This document shows positions 23,019-32,425 of a stretch of 64,000 nt of DNA, in pieces; within the stretch, counting starts at the first letter, position 1, and the number at the start of each line of letters is the position of its first letter. Source of the stretch: Lolium rigidum (taxonomy: Eukaryota; Streptophyta; Magnoliopsida; Poales; Poaceae); NCBI RefSeq assembly GCF_022539505.1, contig NC_061508.1, positions 98,435,276 through 98,499,275 on the forward strand. The letters run 5' to 3'. A model generated the notes under the pieces. It saw only the letters and a list, made by a program, of their open reading frames with translations, did no database searches and was not told where the DNA came from. Made by a program: the position numbers and the translations under genes.

Positions 23019-23241
23019 TGTGAAAATATTATGGGAGGCGTTAAACCCTAATTGGGCCGCCGGTGTGATATATATATATATACCAAGGACATTACATGTG
23101 GGACCGTATACACGGTATCATACTAATTGGGCCGCCGGTGTGATATATATATACCAAGGACATTACATGTGGGACCGTATACACGGTATCATACAGGAGA
23201 CATACATGAACTCTAGACAGCTACATATATACAGTTTAACA
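23019..23241 (-). repeat. Copia 5' LTR with internal tandem duplication (223 bp)
   Basis: Contains two copies of a roughly 75-base segment running from CTAATTGGGCCGCCGG to CACGGTATCATA, where the other LTR has one. The (TA)n run inside the first copy is also longer. LTRs are identical at insertion, so the duplication arose afterwards. Confidence 0.88.
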
Positions 23242-25050
23242 CAGCAGTCATATAGAACTCCGTTGATCCATAGATGCAGCTTGTGTGTGTGCTAAAGAGA
23301 TGGGAGGAAGTGGGGGTCTCCCTCTCTGTGAGGTGTGAGCAATATGCCGGTCGGTCATGCTAAACCTCTCGTCAAGCAGAGAGCAGCATGTTTGCTCCCT
23401 TCTAGATCTGCTACTCCATCCTGCCGTGAATGTGATGTGGGTACATCTGCCTGTCAGCTCACCACACCCTGAGAGAAAAGACAAGAGGAAGGCAGGATCT
23501 GGTGCCAGTCCCATGGAAGCATTTCGATCTCTGCTTGCTAGTACTTTGCACCAACAGACAAGCCAAACCCAATTCAACAAAACAAGAAAAAAAAAGACAA
23601 ACCCAATTCAACAAAAGAAGAAAAAAAAGACAAACCCAATTTCACAAACCAATTCAACAACAAAAAGGAGAACGTAGGTAAGCAAAATGAATTGGCCGTG
23701 GAACATGGGAGTACTAGTACTTGTCTGAAATATAAAAAGCCATGAAAACTGCGGTTGCTTTCTATAACAATTAACAGTGCATATTTGAACATGGTGTTTT
23801 GTCTCATAGGTCAAAATGTACCTATTATTTAATATATTTCAAAATATTGAAAATAAATCTGGGTGTACATTCTTATGTACTATGTTTACGCACAAACGTT
23901 TGTAAGAAAAAGAAATATTTTGTGGGTTGTGTAAAACAGAAAAAAAAACAGTATTAAAATGACATAGGATTCCAGCATGAAAATGAATATCATTGGATGT
24001 ACATGATACTAGTTTATGATACTAACCCCACAATGCATAGTATCATAAGTTAGTATCATAGTATCATCATATTTAATGTTTTGTAGCATCTCAATGCAAA
24101 TTTGTGTACATGATTTGTTTGCCATGAAGATTTCTAGTTTTACGTGCTATGATACGGTATCATATTATGATACTACTCTCATCTCTCACCTCATTAATTG
24201 ATGCGCCACATTAGATTTTTGCCAACATGGCATGCATGATACTACTTATGATACTCCCATTGTGGCTAGTCTTAGTATCAAAGGATTGTCTTTATAAGTA
24301 CATTAAACATGCAAAGATACCTTGTCCAACCAGTGGCTATCTTGGAAGGGAAGCTGAGAGTGGCTGGGTGAGGCTAGTGTTTGGTTGGGTAAAGTGGCCA
24401 CGTTTGGATCTACGAAAGCTGCCAACCATCACCAAAACAAGATTAATTAGTTGATGAGCGGAATCACAATCACATGGGTGGTCGTTAATACTGTACAGGT
24501 CGCCGCTCTCTCTTTCTGATGCTCCATTGGATAGAAAGATTCAAGGGCAGCAGAGCTACTTCCCAAAAAAAAAAGCAGAAATTGTTAACTGTCAAAAAAA
24601 AGTGTGGCTGGCGTCATTAAGCAATGTGAAGCATTTTCCTGTGTGGGTCAAAACTTCAGATGCCACTGATCAAGCTGATAATTGCAGCAGGCTTTACAGC
24701 ACTTGAGAGGGATAAAGTGACCAGAGCCGACGCCTTAGAATAAATGACCAATAGGAGTAGTACTATACGATCTTCTGATCTCCAATTAAGAAGAACAGAT
24801 CAGGCTACGGCAAACCGACAGTAAAATTCCGTTGTCGCCCCGAGCAGCGAGAGATCACGTCGCGTGACGTGCTCTTGTGTCAGAGAATGGAGGGACTGCA
24901 AGAACAGAGGCCCAGGACAACGTAGCATGGGGCAGTAGAAATTCTCCCATGAACATTTGAGGTTGCTCTTTGTGGTAGAGACGGTAAAATATGGACGGTT
25001 GACCTAGGGGATATGATGGTTTAGATTGAACAATATTTGCTGAATAAATC
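23242..25050. other. Low-copy-looking intergenic sequence with one MITE-like patch
   Basis: No gene is recognised. The 23570-23680 stretch holds three repeats of ACCCAATTCAACAA-like sequence with poly-A runs. Between about 23995 and 24275 GTATCAT/ATGATAC motifs recur in both orientations, with a TGATACTA and TAGTATCA pair and a CCACAATG/CATTGTGG pair near the ends. This looks like a known type of grass MITE, but the exact ends could not be set. Confidence 0.45.
23995..24275. repeat. Probable MITE rich in GTATCAT inverted motifs
   Basis: CCCCACAATG (24026) and CCCATTGTGG (24257) face each other, and TATGATACT/AGTATCATA motifs are symmetrically placed inside. Superfamily and duplication not determined. 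Confidence 0.5.
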
Positions 25051-25051
25051 A

Positions 25052-25154
25052 TCCCTCGTAATCATATTAATTGTCACTAATATAGATGTATCTAGATATA
25101 TTTTTAATTTAAATACATCCATATGACTGATAATTAATACGAAATCAGAGGGAG
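25052..25154. repeat. Short Stowaway-type MITE (degenerate)
   Basis: Begins CATCCCTCGTAATCATATTAATTG and ends CAGAGGGAG followed by TA. Arms containing ATTAATTGTCA and TGATAATTAAT are near-complementary, and the interior has the AGATGTATCTAGATATA stretch typical of Stowaway (Tc1/Mariner-type) miniature elements. Confidence 0.7.
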
Positions 25155-25271
25155 TAATATTTTCTCACCGAGAGCCATCCTATCTTCACTTCTAAAAAGA
25201 TCTTGTATATCTTTTAAAAGTTAAACTACATAAAATTTTATCACGTTTTTAGAAAATATCATTAATATATA

Positions 25272-25514
25272 CTCCCTCCGTTTTTAGATATAGGGTGTAT
25301 TATTTTGGCATGGAAATTAAAAAACGCACATTGAAGACAAGTTACACGAGTTTTGGGCAAGATTACCCATTATTGCTTTGAGAAGTTTGTATGAGCTAAG
25401 AAAATGGAATCAAATCCGTAAAAATATCAAAATAAGTAGTTATACGCAATACACCTTATATTTTAGAGCTTTTTTCGGAAAAACTATACACCTTATATCA
25501 AGGAACGGAGGGAG
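25272..25514. repeat. Stowaway MITE
   Basis: CTCCCTCCGTTTTTAGATAT at the left and CAAGGAACGGAGGGAG at the right are the standard Stowaway terminal inverted repeats. The left flank is TA; on the right the expected TA reads AA. The element is 243 bases and non-coding. Confidence 0.85.
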
Positions 25515-25643
25515 AACAATTCAAGGGGATGCGGCACCAGCTTAGCCATCTACTCGGGTCTACTCGGCTGCTCACACTGACAAGCTATGTCACCTCCCTC
25601 CCACTCCCCCCGCCCCCCAGATCGATGCTAGCCTTGTAAGGCA

Positions 25644-26153
25644 ATGTCCGGCCACCACGGTAGCATGCGCCCCTCATCTTTGCCGCGTCATCGACAAATC
25701 GTAGTTACGTTCTTCTTCATCACACATGCATCCGTTCCACCGGTCACGTGCTCACAGGGGTTGTCCCATCCAGGACGCCTACTACCTTTTGGCTTAGGCA
25801 TGGTGTTCCGGCAAACGAAGTTGGAGCCGCGTACGCAACAGGCTCCGGTGTCATCATGTTCCGCCAGCCGAAACGATATCCGTCGTCTCCTCCAAGGTGC
25901 CGTCGGATCCTCCGTCGCTGCCTCCGAAGAATTTCAAGAAGAGGTGGAGGTGGAGGCAGAGTAGGAGTTTCAGTGTGCGCAGGCGGCGCTCGGTGACCTT
26001 GACGATCCTCTCGAGTTCCTAGGCCTTCAACTTGCCCTACGGCAGACCTTGAACATCTCTCCAACGGCGACAAGATGCTTTGGTGAGGCCTGGTCGGCAT
26101 GGGAGAATGGCCACATCATCGACCATGTAGACTTCATCGGCTTCTCGGATTAG
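25644..26153 (+). pseudogene. Unrecognised open frame with one internal stop
   Basis: One reading frame runs from ATG 25644 to a TAG at 25962-25964 and continues without another stop for 62 more codons to TAG 26151-26153. The part after the first stop looks protein-like: it is acidic and hydrophobic with LGDLDDPLEFLGLQLALRQ and ends HIIDHVDFIGFSD. The first part is basic and less convincing. I do not recognise the family. It could be a cellular gene with one nonsense change or a transposon passenger. It lies between MITEs with no other gene nearby. Confidence 0.4.
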
Positions 26154-26335
26154 ATTACAAACTAGTTTTGTTTTAGTATTTATCAAATTCCTTTCAAATT
26201 TAGATGTTAGACCTAAAATTTGGATACAAATATTTGTCTCTATCTGAATTATTTGACTTTGACTCAAACCAAATAAAATACCAGGAGCCAATTTGGTCAG
26301 CCCCTCCCAATACAGCGTGTACCGATGCCTCCGAT

Positions 26336-26492
26336 CATGGGTGGACCTAGCCATCCCTAAGCCCAGCACCCGTCCAGGCTTGGCAAACGACACAAATCTT
26401 ACGAGTCATGATTTTGTATAACAATTTCATCTAAAATTTGGCAGCTTAGCCTCGTTTGCCCACAGTTCCAAAAGTTTCTAGGTCCGTCACTG
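26336..26492. repeat. Miniature hAT-type element, 157 bp
   Basis: The ends CATGGGTGGACCTAG and CTAGGTCCGTCACTG form an imperfect inverted repeat (11 of 15 positions) and are flanked by an identical 8-bp direct repeat CCTCCGAT at 26328-26335 and 26493-26500. The duplication length fits hAT. Non-coding. Confidence 0.75.
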
Positions 26493-26569
26493 CCTCCGAT
26501 AACACTCTGCCAACAATATTGCCATCCAAGATTTGGAACCGACGGTGGAGATGCCATAAAACCACTACG

Positions 26570-27815
26570 TTTTTTTCGAAATGGGGGAAATATCGTCCCA
26601 GCTTCTGCATCCAAAGGATGCACACGATTTTTTTATTAGATTATTCACAACACCTTACAAGAGCAATACAAAAGATCAAACTCGAAGCCACCTCGCTAAA
26701 CCTACAGAGGGATGAATGGGGTGACAATTCACCAACTCACATCAACCAAAAACCAAATGCCTTCCTAGGCCGCCCAATAGCAGATGAGAAGCACATCCAG
26801 TCAAGCAGACTCCCAGCATACGCCAACGCCTACGCCATAGAAGTTGCTACCGCCATCTTCCTCGACTCCATCTTCAAGAGAGATCATCGCATTTACCATG
26901 CCAGGTCTGCCAACGATGCCGCCACGACGCCAGACGACTCCACCATCCTACGCGAGTCCATCACACTGCATCCGTCCCGAGACACCACTGCACCATGCCG
27001 TGGCGACTCGATGACGCCGACACAGCGAAAGCACACCGCTTCACCTCAGCACCACCGCCATCCGTTGTCTGCTCCAAAAACGATGCCCCCGACAGGGAGA
27101 ACGGCGTTGCGCCGCCATCTTCCGATCCGGGAGACCCGGTTCTAGGATTTCCCCGGGAGCAGCCCAGACGAAGAAATGCAGGTTGCAGAGACAAGGCCTT
27201 CAACAAGGTAACGACGAAGAACGCTGCCATCATCCACCATAACCGAAGTCTGGCCGGCTTTCACCGGCAGTTGCGCCTCGCCATCGGGAGTTAGGCGACG
27301 GATCGCGAGATCCGCCACGGCTAGCCACACGACTAGCCGATCTCCTCCGGCAGAAGAGAAGACCACCACCGCCATGCCTAGAGTAGAAACTCCAGGCGCC
27401 CTCGTGAATCGGAAGGGACACAAACGAAGACTGCACGCCGCTGCCCGCAGGAGCCCGCCCATCCCCTCCGCCCGAGCCCCAAGGGGACCGGATCAGATTG
27501 AAAGGTTGCGCCGCTGCATCTTGCGGCCCCCGGATCCGCCGTGGCCGCCGTCCCTTCGCTGCACCGACGCCGCGGGAGAGGACAACGAACGCCGTCGTTG
27601 CCGCAACTCGGCGCCAGGAGGGATTCCGCCGCCGCCACCACACCGCCTAGGCTTTGTCTGGCGGTGCTCCCGGCAGCGGCGGCGGAGAGGAGAACGCCGG
27701 AGGGGGCTGGAGTGGGCGGGCGGAGGTGGGCGCCCCGGCGGCGGCGCGGCGCCGCCGCGCGGGGGCGGGTTGGGAGTCGGGGGAGGGTTAGGGTCGGGGG
27801 AGGGTTCACTCCAGA
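26570..27815 (-). mobile_element. Coding-free non-LTR retroelement (copy 3)
   Basis: It starts with TTTTTTTCGAAATGGGGGAAA (poly-A tail on the minus strand) and ends in a GC-rich block with GGGGGAGGGTTAGGGTCGGGG. The layout and size match copies 1 and 2. Possible flanks ACCACTACG (26561-26569) and ATCACTACT (27823-27831) agree only in part, so the duplication is unproven and the right limit is approximate. The long GC-rich frames in 27230-27874 are on both strands and all frames, hence not genes. Confidence 0.6.
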
Positions 27816-28067
27816 ATCACTACTGGCATTTGTCATTGTTTTCGCTCCCTGTAGTGGCCAGAGCACTCTGCTGAGTACCTGGGAGTGTTTTTATTACTGA
27901 TGTTAAATCGTGCCATTCGTGCAGGTGTACCTACAGGGCAAAAGTCAATGCGCAATGGGGCACTACGTATACCCATTATGTCAGTCGCTGGAATCCTAGG
28001 TAGCGGTTAATTAGCAGCAGTAGTACCACATGCTAGTAGAAAACAGGGTTTTTATCCAAAACCCCTG
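27816..28067. other. Spacer with a possible degenerate CACTA terminus
   Basis: No gene. CATGCTAGTAGAAAACAGGG at 28029-28048 resembles the CACTAGTAGAAAACAGG terminus of grass CACTA elements, as at 51043. It may be the left end of the CACTA element whose body lies at 30172-33845, with the LINE at 28072-30170 inserted just inside it; the first bases do not match CACTA exactly. Confidence 0.3.
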
Positions 28068-28096
28068 AAAGTTTTTTTTTTTAGAGGAATGACATT

Positions 28097-29122
28097 TCAT
28101 TCATTAATGACAGAACCACGTACAAAGTCTTGATTACAAAGATCACTGATAAACCGAGGAATCGGTTTCAGCCAAATATTGCTGTCACCGCTACGTTTAG
28201 CTAGGAAAGCTAGATCATGGGCTACACCATTACCCTTTCTCCCTATCTTAGATATAATACAGCCTGGAAGTACATCTCTCAATAGATTAATATTTCTGTA
28301 AACATGCCAGATTGCAGACACACTAGGCGTTGGGCTATTCACAGCGGCCACAACCGCAGCATTGTCTGATTCCAAGATCACCGGCTTCAGGTTGTGGTGG
28401 ATAGCAAGATTCATTCCAGCCCAAATTGCGGTAGCTTCTGCCTCTTCTACATCCCTGCACCTTTCTAGTACGATGCTTGCCGCCACGATGATCGAGCCTA
28501 GATGGTCCCACACAGCTATCCCGGCAGTAGCTTCTCCCGACTCGGCACAGAAGGCAGCATCCACGTTCATCTTCAGCTCATTAACATTTGGTGGAGACCA
28601 AGCCGGGCTCATTATATTTACCTTACTGCTAGGGGTATGAACGGAACCATTAAAATCAGAAGCCGATGGATATAGAGTATGGGGCAAACCTGGAGCAGTA
28701 AGTTGGTTGTGATTTGGGTCCTGCAGGAAGCTGTCATAGCCAATAAGGAAAGCAGCTGACCTGGCAATTGTTTCCTGGCCCCTGCCATGGATGATATCAT
28801 TACGGAGATGCCAAGATCTCCACAACAACATCAAAATCTGACTTCTTTGTGTTGGGTTCAAATTCATCAGCAGGTTTTGTAGCCAATCTGGGCCTGTGTA
28901 GGTAAAAATGTGCTCTGGTGGAATCTGCCAGTGCTTCCTCATTTCATGTCTCAGTGCTCTCGATTTCGTGCAGCTGACAATAGCATGAAAACTATCTTCT
29001 TCCTCCCTTCCGCAAATATTACATATACCGTCAGTTTCGAGAGTCCTCTTCAATTTATTTCTTTTGGTTGCGAGATTGTCACGGGCAGCCCTCCAACCAA
29101 AAATCCTTACCTTCTTCGGCAC
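28097..29122 (-). CDS. LINE zinc-binding and RNase H region, open for 341 residues
   Basis: From an ATG at 29122, residues about 1-90 carry zf-RVT, with FGWRAARDNLATKRNK and the CNICGREEEDSFHAIVSC finger. Residues about 190-330 are an RVT_3-type RNase H: MNVDAAF and AEATAIWAGM with acidic residues, then LESDNAAVVAAV. RNase H degrades the RNA strand of the RNA-DNA hybrid. The frame ends 15 bases before the tail and is uninterrupted, but it is only the C-terminal third of the ORF2 protein; the ATG at 29122 is an internal methionine. Confidence 0.85.
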   Translation of the reverse strand: MPKKVRIFGWRAARDNLATKRNKLKRTLETDGICNICGREEEDSFHAIVSCTKSRALRHEMRKHWQIPPEHIFTYTGPDWLQNLLMNLNPTQRSQILMLLWRSWHLRNDIIHGRGQETIARSAAFLIGYDSFLQDPNHNQLTAPGLPHTLYPSASDFNGSVHTPSSKVNIMSPAWSPPNVNELKMNVDAAFCAESGEATAGIAVWDHLGSIIVAASIVLERCRDVEEAEATAIWAGMNLAIHHNLKPVILESDNAAVVAAVNSPTPSVSAIWHVYRNINLLRDVLPGCIISKIGRKGNGVAHDLAFLAKRSGDSNIWLKPIPRFISDLCNQDFVRGSVINE

Positions 29123-29257
29123 ATTAGCATTCCAGAACAGCTTCCACGGGTTTCGGTGTTGTCATGGTTTTCACTATTTCCTGCATACCACCTAACACCA
29201 TGTTGCAAATTGTATGCTAATCTGTAAGCGCTTTTCACGAGAGAACTCCCCGATTGT

Positions 29258-30165
29258 TCATAGTGCCAGGGCAACTAGATCCTCACAGGGGGTGATCGGG
29301 AGTTTCAGCTTTAGGATCCACTCGACGTCTTGGCTGTAGCATACCTTCTTAACCAAATCTTCATTCCACTCATTGCTACCATTACGAAGAAGTTGATTAA
29401 CTCGGCGAACCCTGGTGTTAGTTTTTCCTGGGGTTACCTTGAGATTAATCTCTAGGTAGCCAGTTGTCTCTCCATATGTTGACGCTCTTGCCATTACCAA
29501 CTCTTGTAATAATCCCCTCCTTAATTAATTCGAGGCCATACTCAATGCCATGCCACGAGGGAGAGGCATCTTATCTGAAAACAGTGTCCAGGAAATTTCC
29601 ACGAGGGAAGTAGATTGATTTGAGCAACCTGGCACATAGGCTATTGGGATTATTGATGATCCTCCAACACTGTCTTGCAAGCAACGCTTGGTTCATCAAT
29701 TTTGTATCTCTGAAACCGATCCCACCTAGATTCTTAGGACTCGCCAGGATATCCCAAGCCGCCCAATGAACTTTCCTCTTCTTCTCATCTTCGCCCCACC
29801 AGAAATTCCGCACTAGCTTCATGTAATCGTCGTGGAACCCCGCTGGGAGCTTGAATATACTCATGCTATGGATGGGTATGGCCTGGGCTACAGATTTAAT
29901 AAGCTCATCTATCGCTCCCATTGACATCAGTCGTTCTGCCCAATTGTTAAGTTTCTTGGACAGGCGTTCCTTTGATAGTTGAAACTTTCCTTTTCTCATC
30001 CGACCCTCAGGTGTTGGATATCCCAAGTATTTATCTTCAAACTTATCACGGGACACATCTAGAGTTTGTCTCACTTGTTGTTGGATGGGCTCGGGGCAGT
30101 TATCGCTGAACAAAAGTGAGCATTTGTTAGCACTAAGGAGCTGGCCCGAGCCCTCTTCAAAGGCA
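29258..30165 (-). pseudogene. LINE reverse transcriptase C-terminal part, broken
   Basis: The frame at 29571-30197 has, after about ten codons from the neighbouring CACTA repeat, SGQLLSANKCSLLFS and FWWGEDEKKRKVHWAAWD, matching the palm-thumb region of plant LINE reverse transcriptases after the YADD motif. The catalytic motifs themselves would have been upstream and are absent. Another frame (29258-29500) links it to the zinc-binding region at 28097-29122. The ATG at 30197 belongs to CACTA sequence, not the LINE. Confidence 0.8.
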
Positions 30166-30171
30166 GATATA

Positions 30172-30335
30172 AACGAACCGGGACTAATGGGACGCATTGG
30201 TCCCGGTTCGAATGGCGCGGGGCGGCACCACTCTATAGTTCCGATTCATTTGGGACTTTTAGTTTCGGTTGGTAATACAAACCATGAGTAAAGGTCTTGC
30301 GGCGGGGCGCGCCATGGCCTGAGTACCAACCGGGA
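30172..30335. repeat. CACTA subterminal repeats (CGAACCGGGACT type)
   Basis: Inverted CGAACCGGGAC/GTCCCGGTTCG units at 30172-30210 and ACCAACCGGGACTGAAG at 30326. A motif family different from the TTTTGTCGCGGG type at 662-1122 and 51050-51170, so at least two CACTA lineages are present. Confidence 0.75.
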
Positions 30336-30349
30336 CTGAAGACCCATCT

Positions 30350-30370
30350 CTATATATATACTCTTCCCTG
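30350..30370 (+). promoter_or_regulatory. TATA-like box of the CACTA transposase gene
   Basis: CTCTATATATATACTC lies about 200 bases upstream of the first coding ATG (30561). In between is a pyrimidine-rich leader ending TCATGCAG at the ATG, a likely 5'UTR intron acceptor. Confidence 0.5.
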
Positions 30371-30560
30371 CCTAAGTGTGAGCCACACTTAGTTTTTTCC
30401 ATTTCTTAGAAGCTTTCTCCTCTCTTTTTCCTTATCGATCGAGGTTAACAACTTTATCCTTTCATCTGTCATTGATAAAATGCATGTGTTATATATACAC
30501 TGTTTCACTATTCATGATGTTCTGTAATGGTTTTTGATAAGCTTAATTATATCATGCAGA

Positions 30561-32425
30561 TGAATCGGCAATGGATGTACAGTGACCAACGCCATCACTA
30601 GTTCACTGCGGGTCTGAATTTTTTATCGGTGTGGCTGAGGAAAACAAACGGGGCGGTTTTATATATTGTCCATGCGTTAACTATCAGAGTAACATAAATT
30701 ACTCTTCCTCGAAAACCCTTCACACCCACCTGATGCGGTCCGGTTTCATGCCCAACTACAATTGTTGGACCAAGCACGGAGAAAGAGGGGTTATGATGGA
30801 AGACAATGAAGAAAAAGGTTGATGACAACTAACCCATGTTCCCTGAATACGGTGATACCGCAACGGGGGAAGCAGAAGATCAAGAAGCATCAGATGTGTC
30901 TGCTTATTATCTTGGTCGGGCCATTGCTGATGCAAGGAGAGACTATGAAACTGAAAAGGAAATGTTGAAGTTTGCCCAGATGTTAGAGGATCACAACAAA
31001 TTGTTGTATCCAACTTGCGAAGATGGCCAGAAAAAGCTAGGTAGCACACTGGAATTATTGCAATGGAAGGCAGAGAACAGTGTGACTGACTCGGGATTTA
31101 AAAAGTTGTTGAATATAATTAAGAAGTAGCTTCCAAGGGGTAACGAAATTCCCACCAGTACGTACGAAGCGGAGAAGGTTGTCTATCCACTAGGATTAGA
31201 CGTGCAGAAGATACATGCATGCATTAATGACCGCATCCTCTACCGCGGTGAGTACGAGAATGTACATGCATGCCTGGTGTGCACTGCATTGCCGTATAAG
31301 ATCAGATGAGATGACCCGGGTGATGTTGAGGGCGAGCGCCCCAGGAAGAGGGTTCCTGCCAAGATTATGTGGTATGTTCCTACAATACCACGACTGAAAC
31401 GTTTGTTCAGAATTAAAGAGCATGCCAGGTTGTTGCGACGGCACAAAGAAGACCAGAAGAAAGACGCGATGTTGAGACACCCCGCTGATGGGTCGCAATG
31501 GAGAAAAATTGAGAGAAAGTTCCCGGACTTTGCAGAGGACGCAAGGAACTTAAGGTTTGGTCTAAGTACAGATGTCATGAATCCTTTTGGAGAGCGGAGC
31601 TGCAGTCATAGCACCTGGCATGTGACTATGTATCTATAACCTTCCTCCGTGGTTGTGCGTGAAGCGGAAGTTTATTATGATGACAGTGCTCATCCAAGGC
31701 CCGAAGCAACCCGGCAACGACATTGATGTGTCCCTAAAGCCATTAGTTGAAGAACTTCTACAGCTGTGGGCCGTAACAGGTGTACGTCTGTGGGACGAGC
31801 ACAAAACAGGAGGAATTTGACCTACAAGTGTTGTTTTTCGTAACCATCAATGATTGGCACGCTCTTAGTAACTATTCAGGACAGTCAAACAAGGGATACA
31901 ATGCATGCACGCGCTGTTTAGATGGGACTGACAATATATATTTAGATAAATCTTAGAAGGTCGTGTACCTGGGGCATCGTCGATTTCTTACGCGTAACCA
32001 TCCCGTAAGAAAGAAAGGCAAGCATTTCAAAGGTGAGACGGATCACCGGAAGAAACCTGTCCACCGTACGGGTGTTGATATATTTAGTATGGTCAAGGAT
32101 CTAGAAGTAATCTATGGAAAGGGTCCTGGTGGACAGTCTGTTCTGAATGACGTTGTCGGACACACGGCCATGTGGAAGAATAATCTATATTTTGGGAGCT
32201 ACCCTATTGGGAAGTCATGGAGGTCCGCTCTTCAATCGACGTGATGCACGTGATGAAGAATCTTTGTGTGAACCTTCTAGGCTTCCTAGGCGTGTATAGG
32301 ACGACAAAAGATACACCGGAAATACGGCAGGACCAGCAACGTATGAAAGAACGAGACAACATCCATCCAGAGAATGAGACAGATAAAGGACGTCATTACT
32401 CCAGCTACGCTCTTACAAAAGCAGA
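30561..32425 (+). pseudogene. CACTA tnp2-type transposase, broken
   Basis: An N-terminal transposase-associated domain (30561-30825) shows NRQWMYSDQR and later GFMPNYNCWTKHGERG. An acidic/coiled linker lies at 30836-31129 (RAIADARRDYETEKE). The tnp2 catalytic region begins near 31196 and includes RLKRLFRIKEHARLLRRH, MLRHPADGSQWRKIE, RFGLSTDVMNPFGE (31367-31639) and SSIDVMHVMKNLCVNLLGFL (within 32217-32425). It resumes after the inner CACTA at 33679 with KLFECLSNIKVPS and HDCHVIMTQ-like codons up to 33845. Stops after 14 codons, at 31127-31129 and elsewhere make it inactive. The protein would cut CACTA ends. Confidence 0.85.

Larger units (their letters stand above)
18295..23241 (-). mobile_element. 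Copia LTR retrotransposon, near full length, short LTRs
   Basis: LTRs lie at 18295-18436 (142 bp) and 23019-23241 (223 bp). Next to the right LTR is TGGTATCAGAGCACGG on the minus strand (23018-23003), the initiator-Met tRNA primer site typical of Copia. Next to the left LTR is a purine tract (GAGGGGGAG on the minus strand, 18436-18444). Gag, protease, integrase, reverse transcriptase and RNase H follow in Copia order. Flanks CACCA (18290-18294) and CAGCA (23242-23246) match at four of five positions, a probable duplication. Several frameshifts make this copy inactive. Confidence 0.93.
28072..30170 (-). mobile_element. 5'-truncated LINE (second LINE) with poly-A tail
   Basis: An 11-T run (28072-28082) is the poly-A tail of a minus-strand LINE. 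The frames upstream encode reverse transcriptase C-terminal part, zinc-binding domain and a terminal RNase H, in normal order for the plant LINE group that carries RNase H. The body stops at about 30170 against CACTA subterminal repeats, so the 5' part with endonuclease and RT catalytic core is missing. A duplication was not found. Confidence 0.85.

Noticed and set aside
27230..27874. Frames of 119-166 residues on both strands
   Set aside because: Composition artefact in the GC-rich end of the third coding-free non-LTR element.
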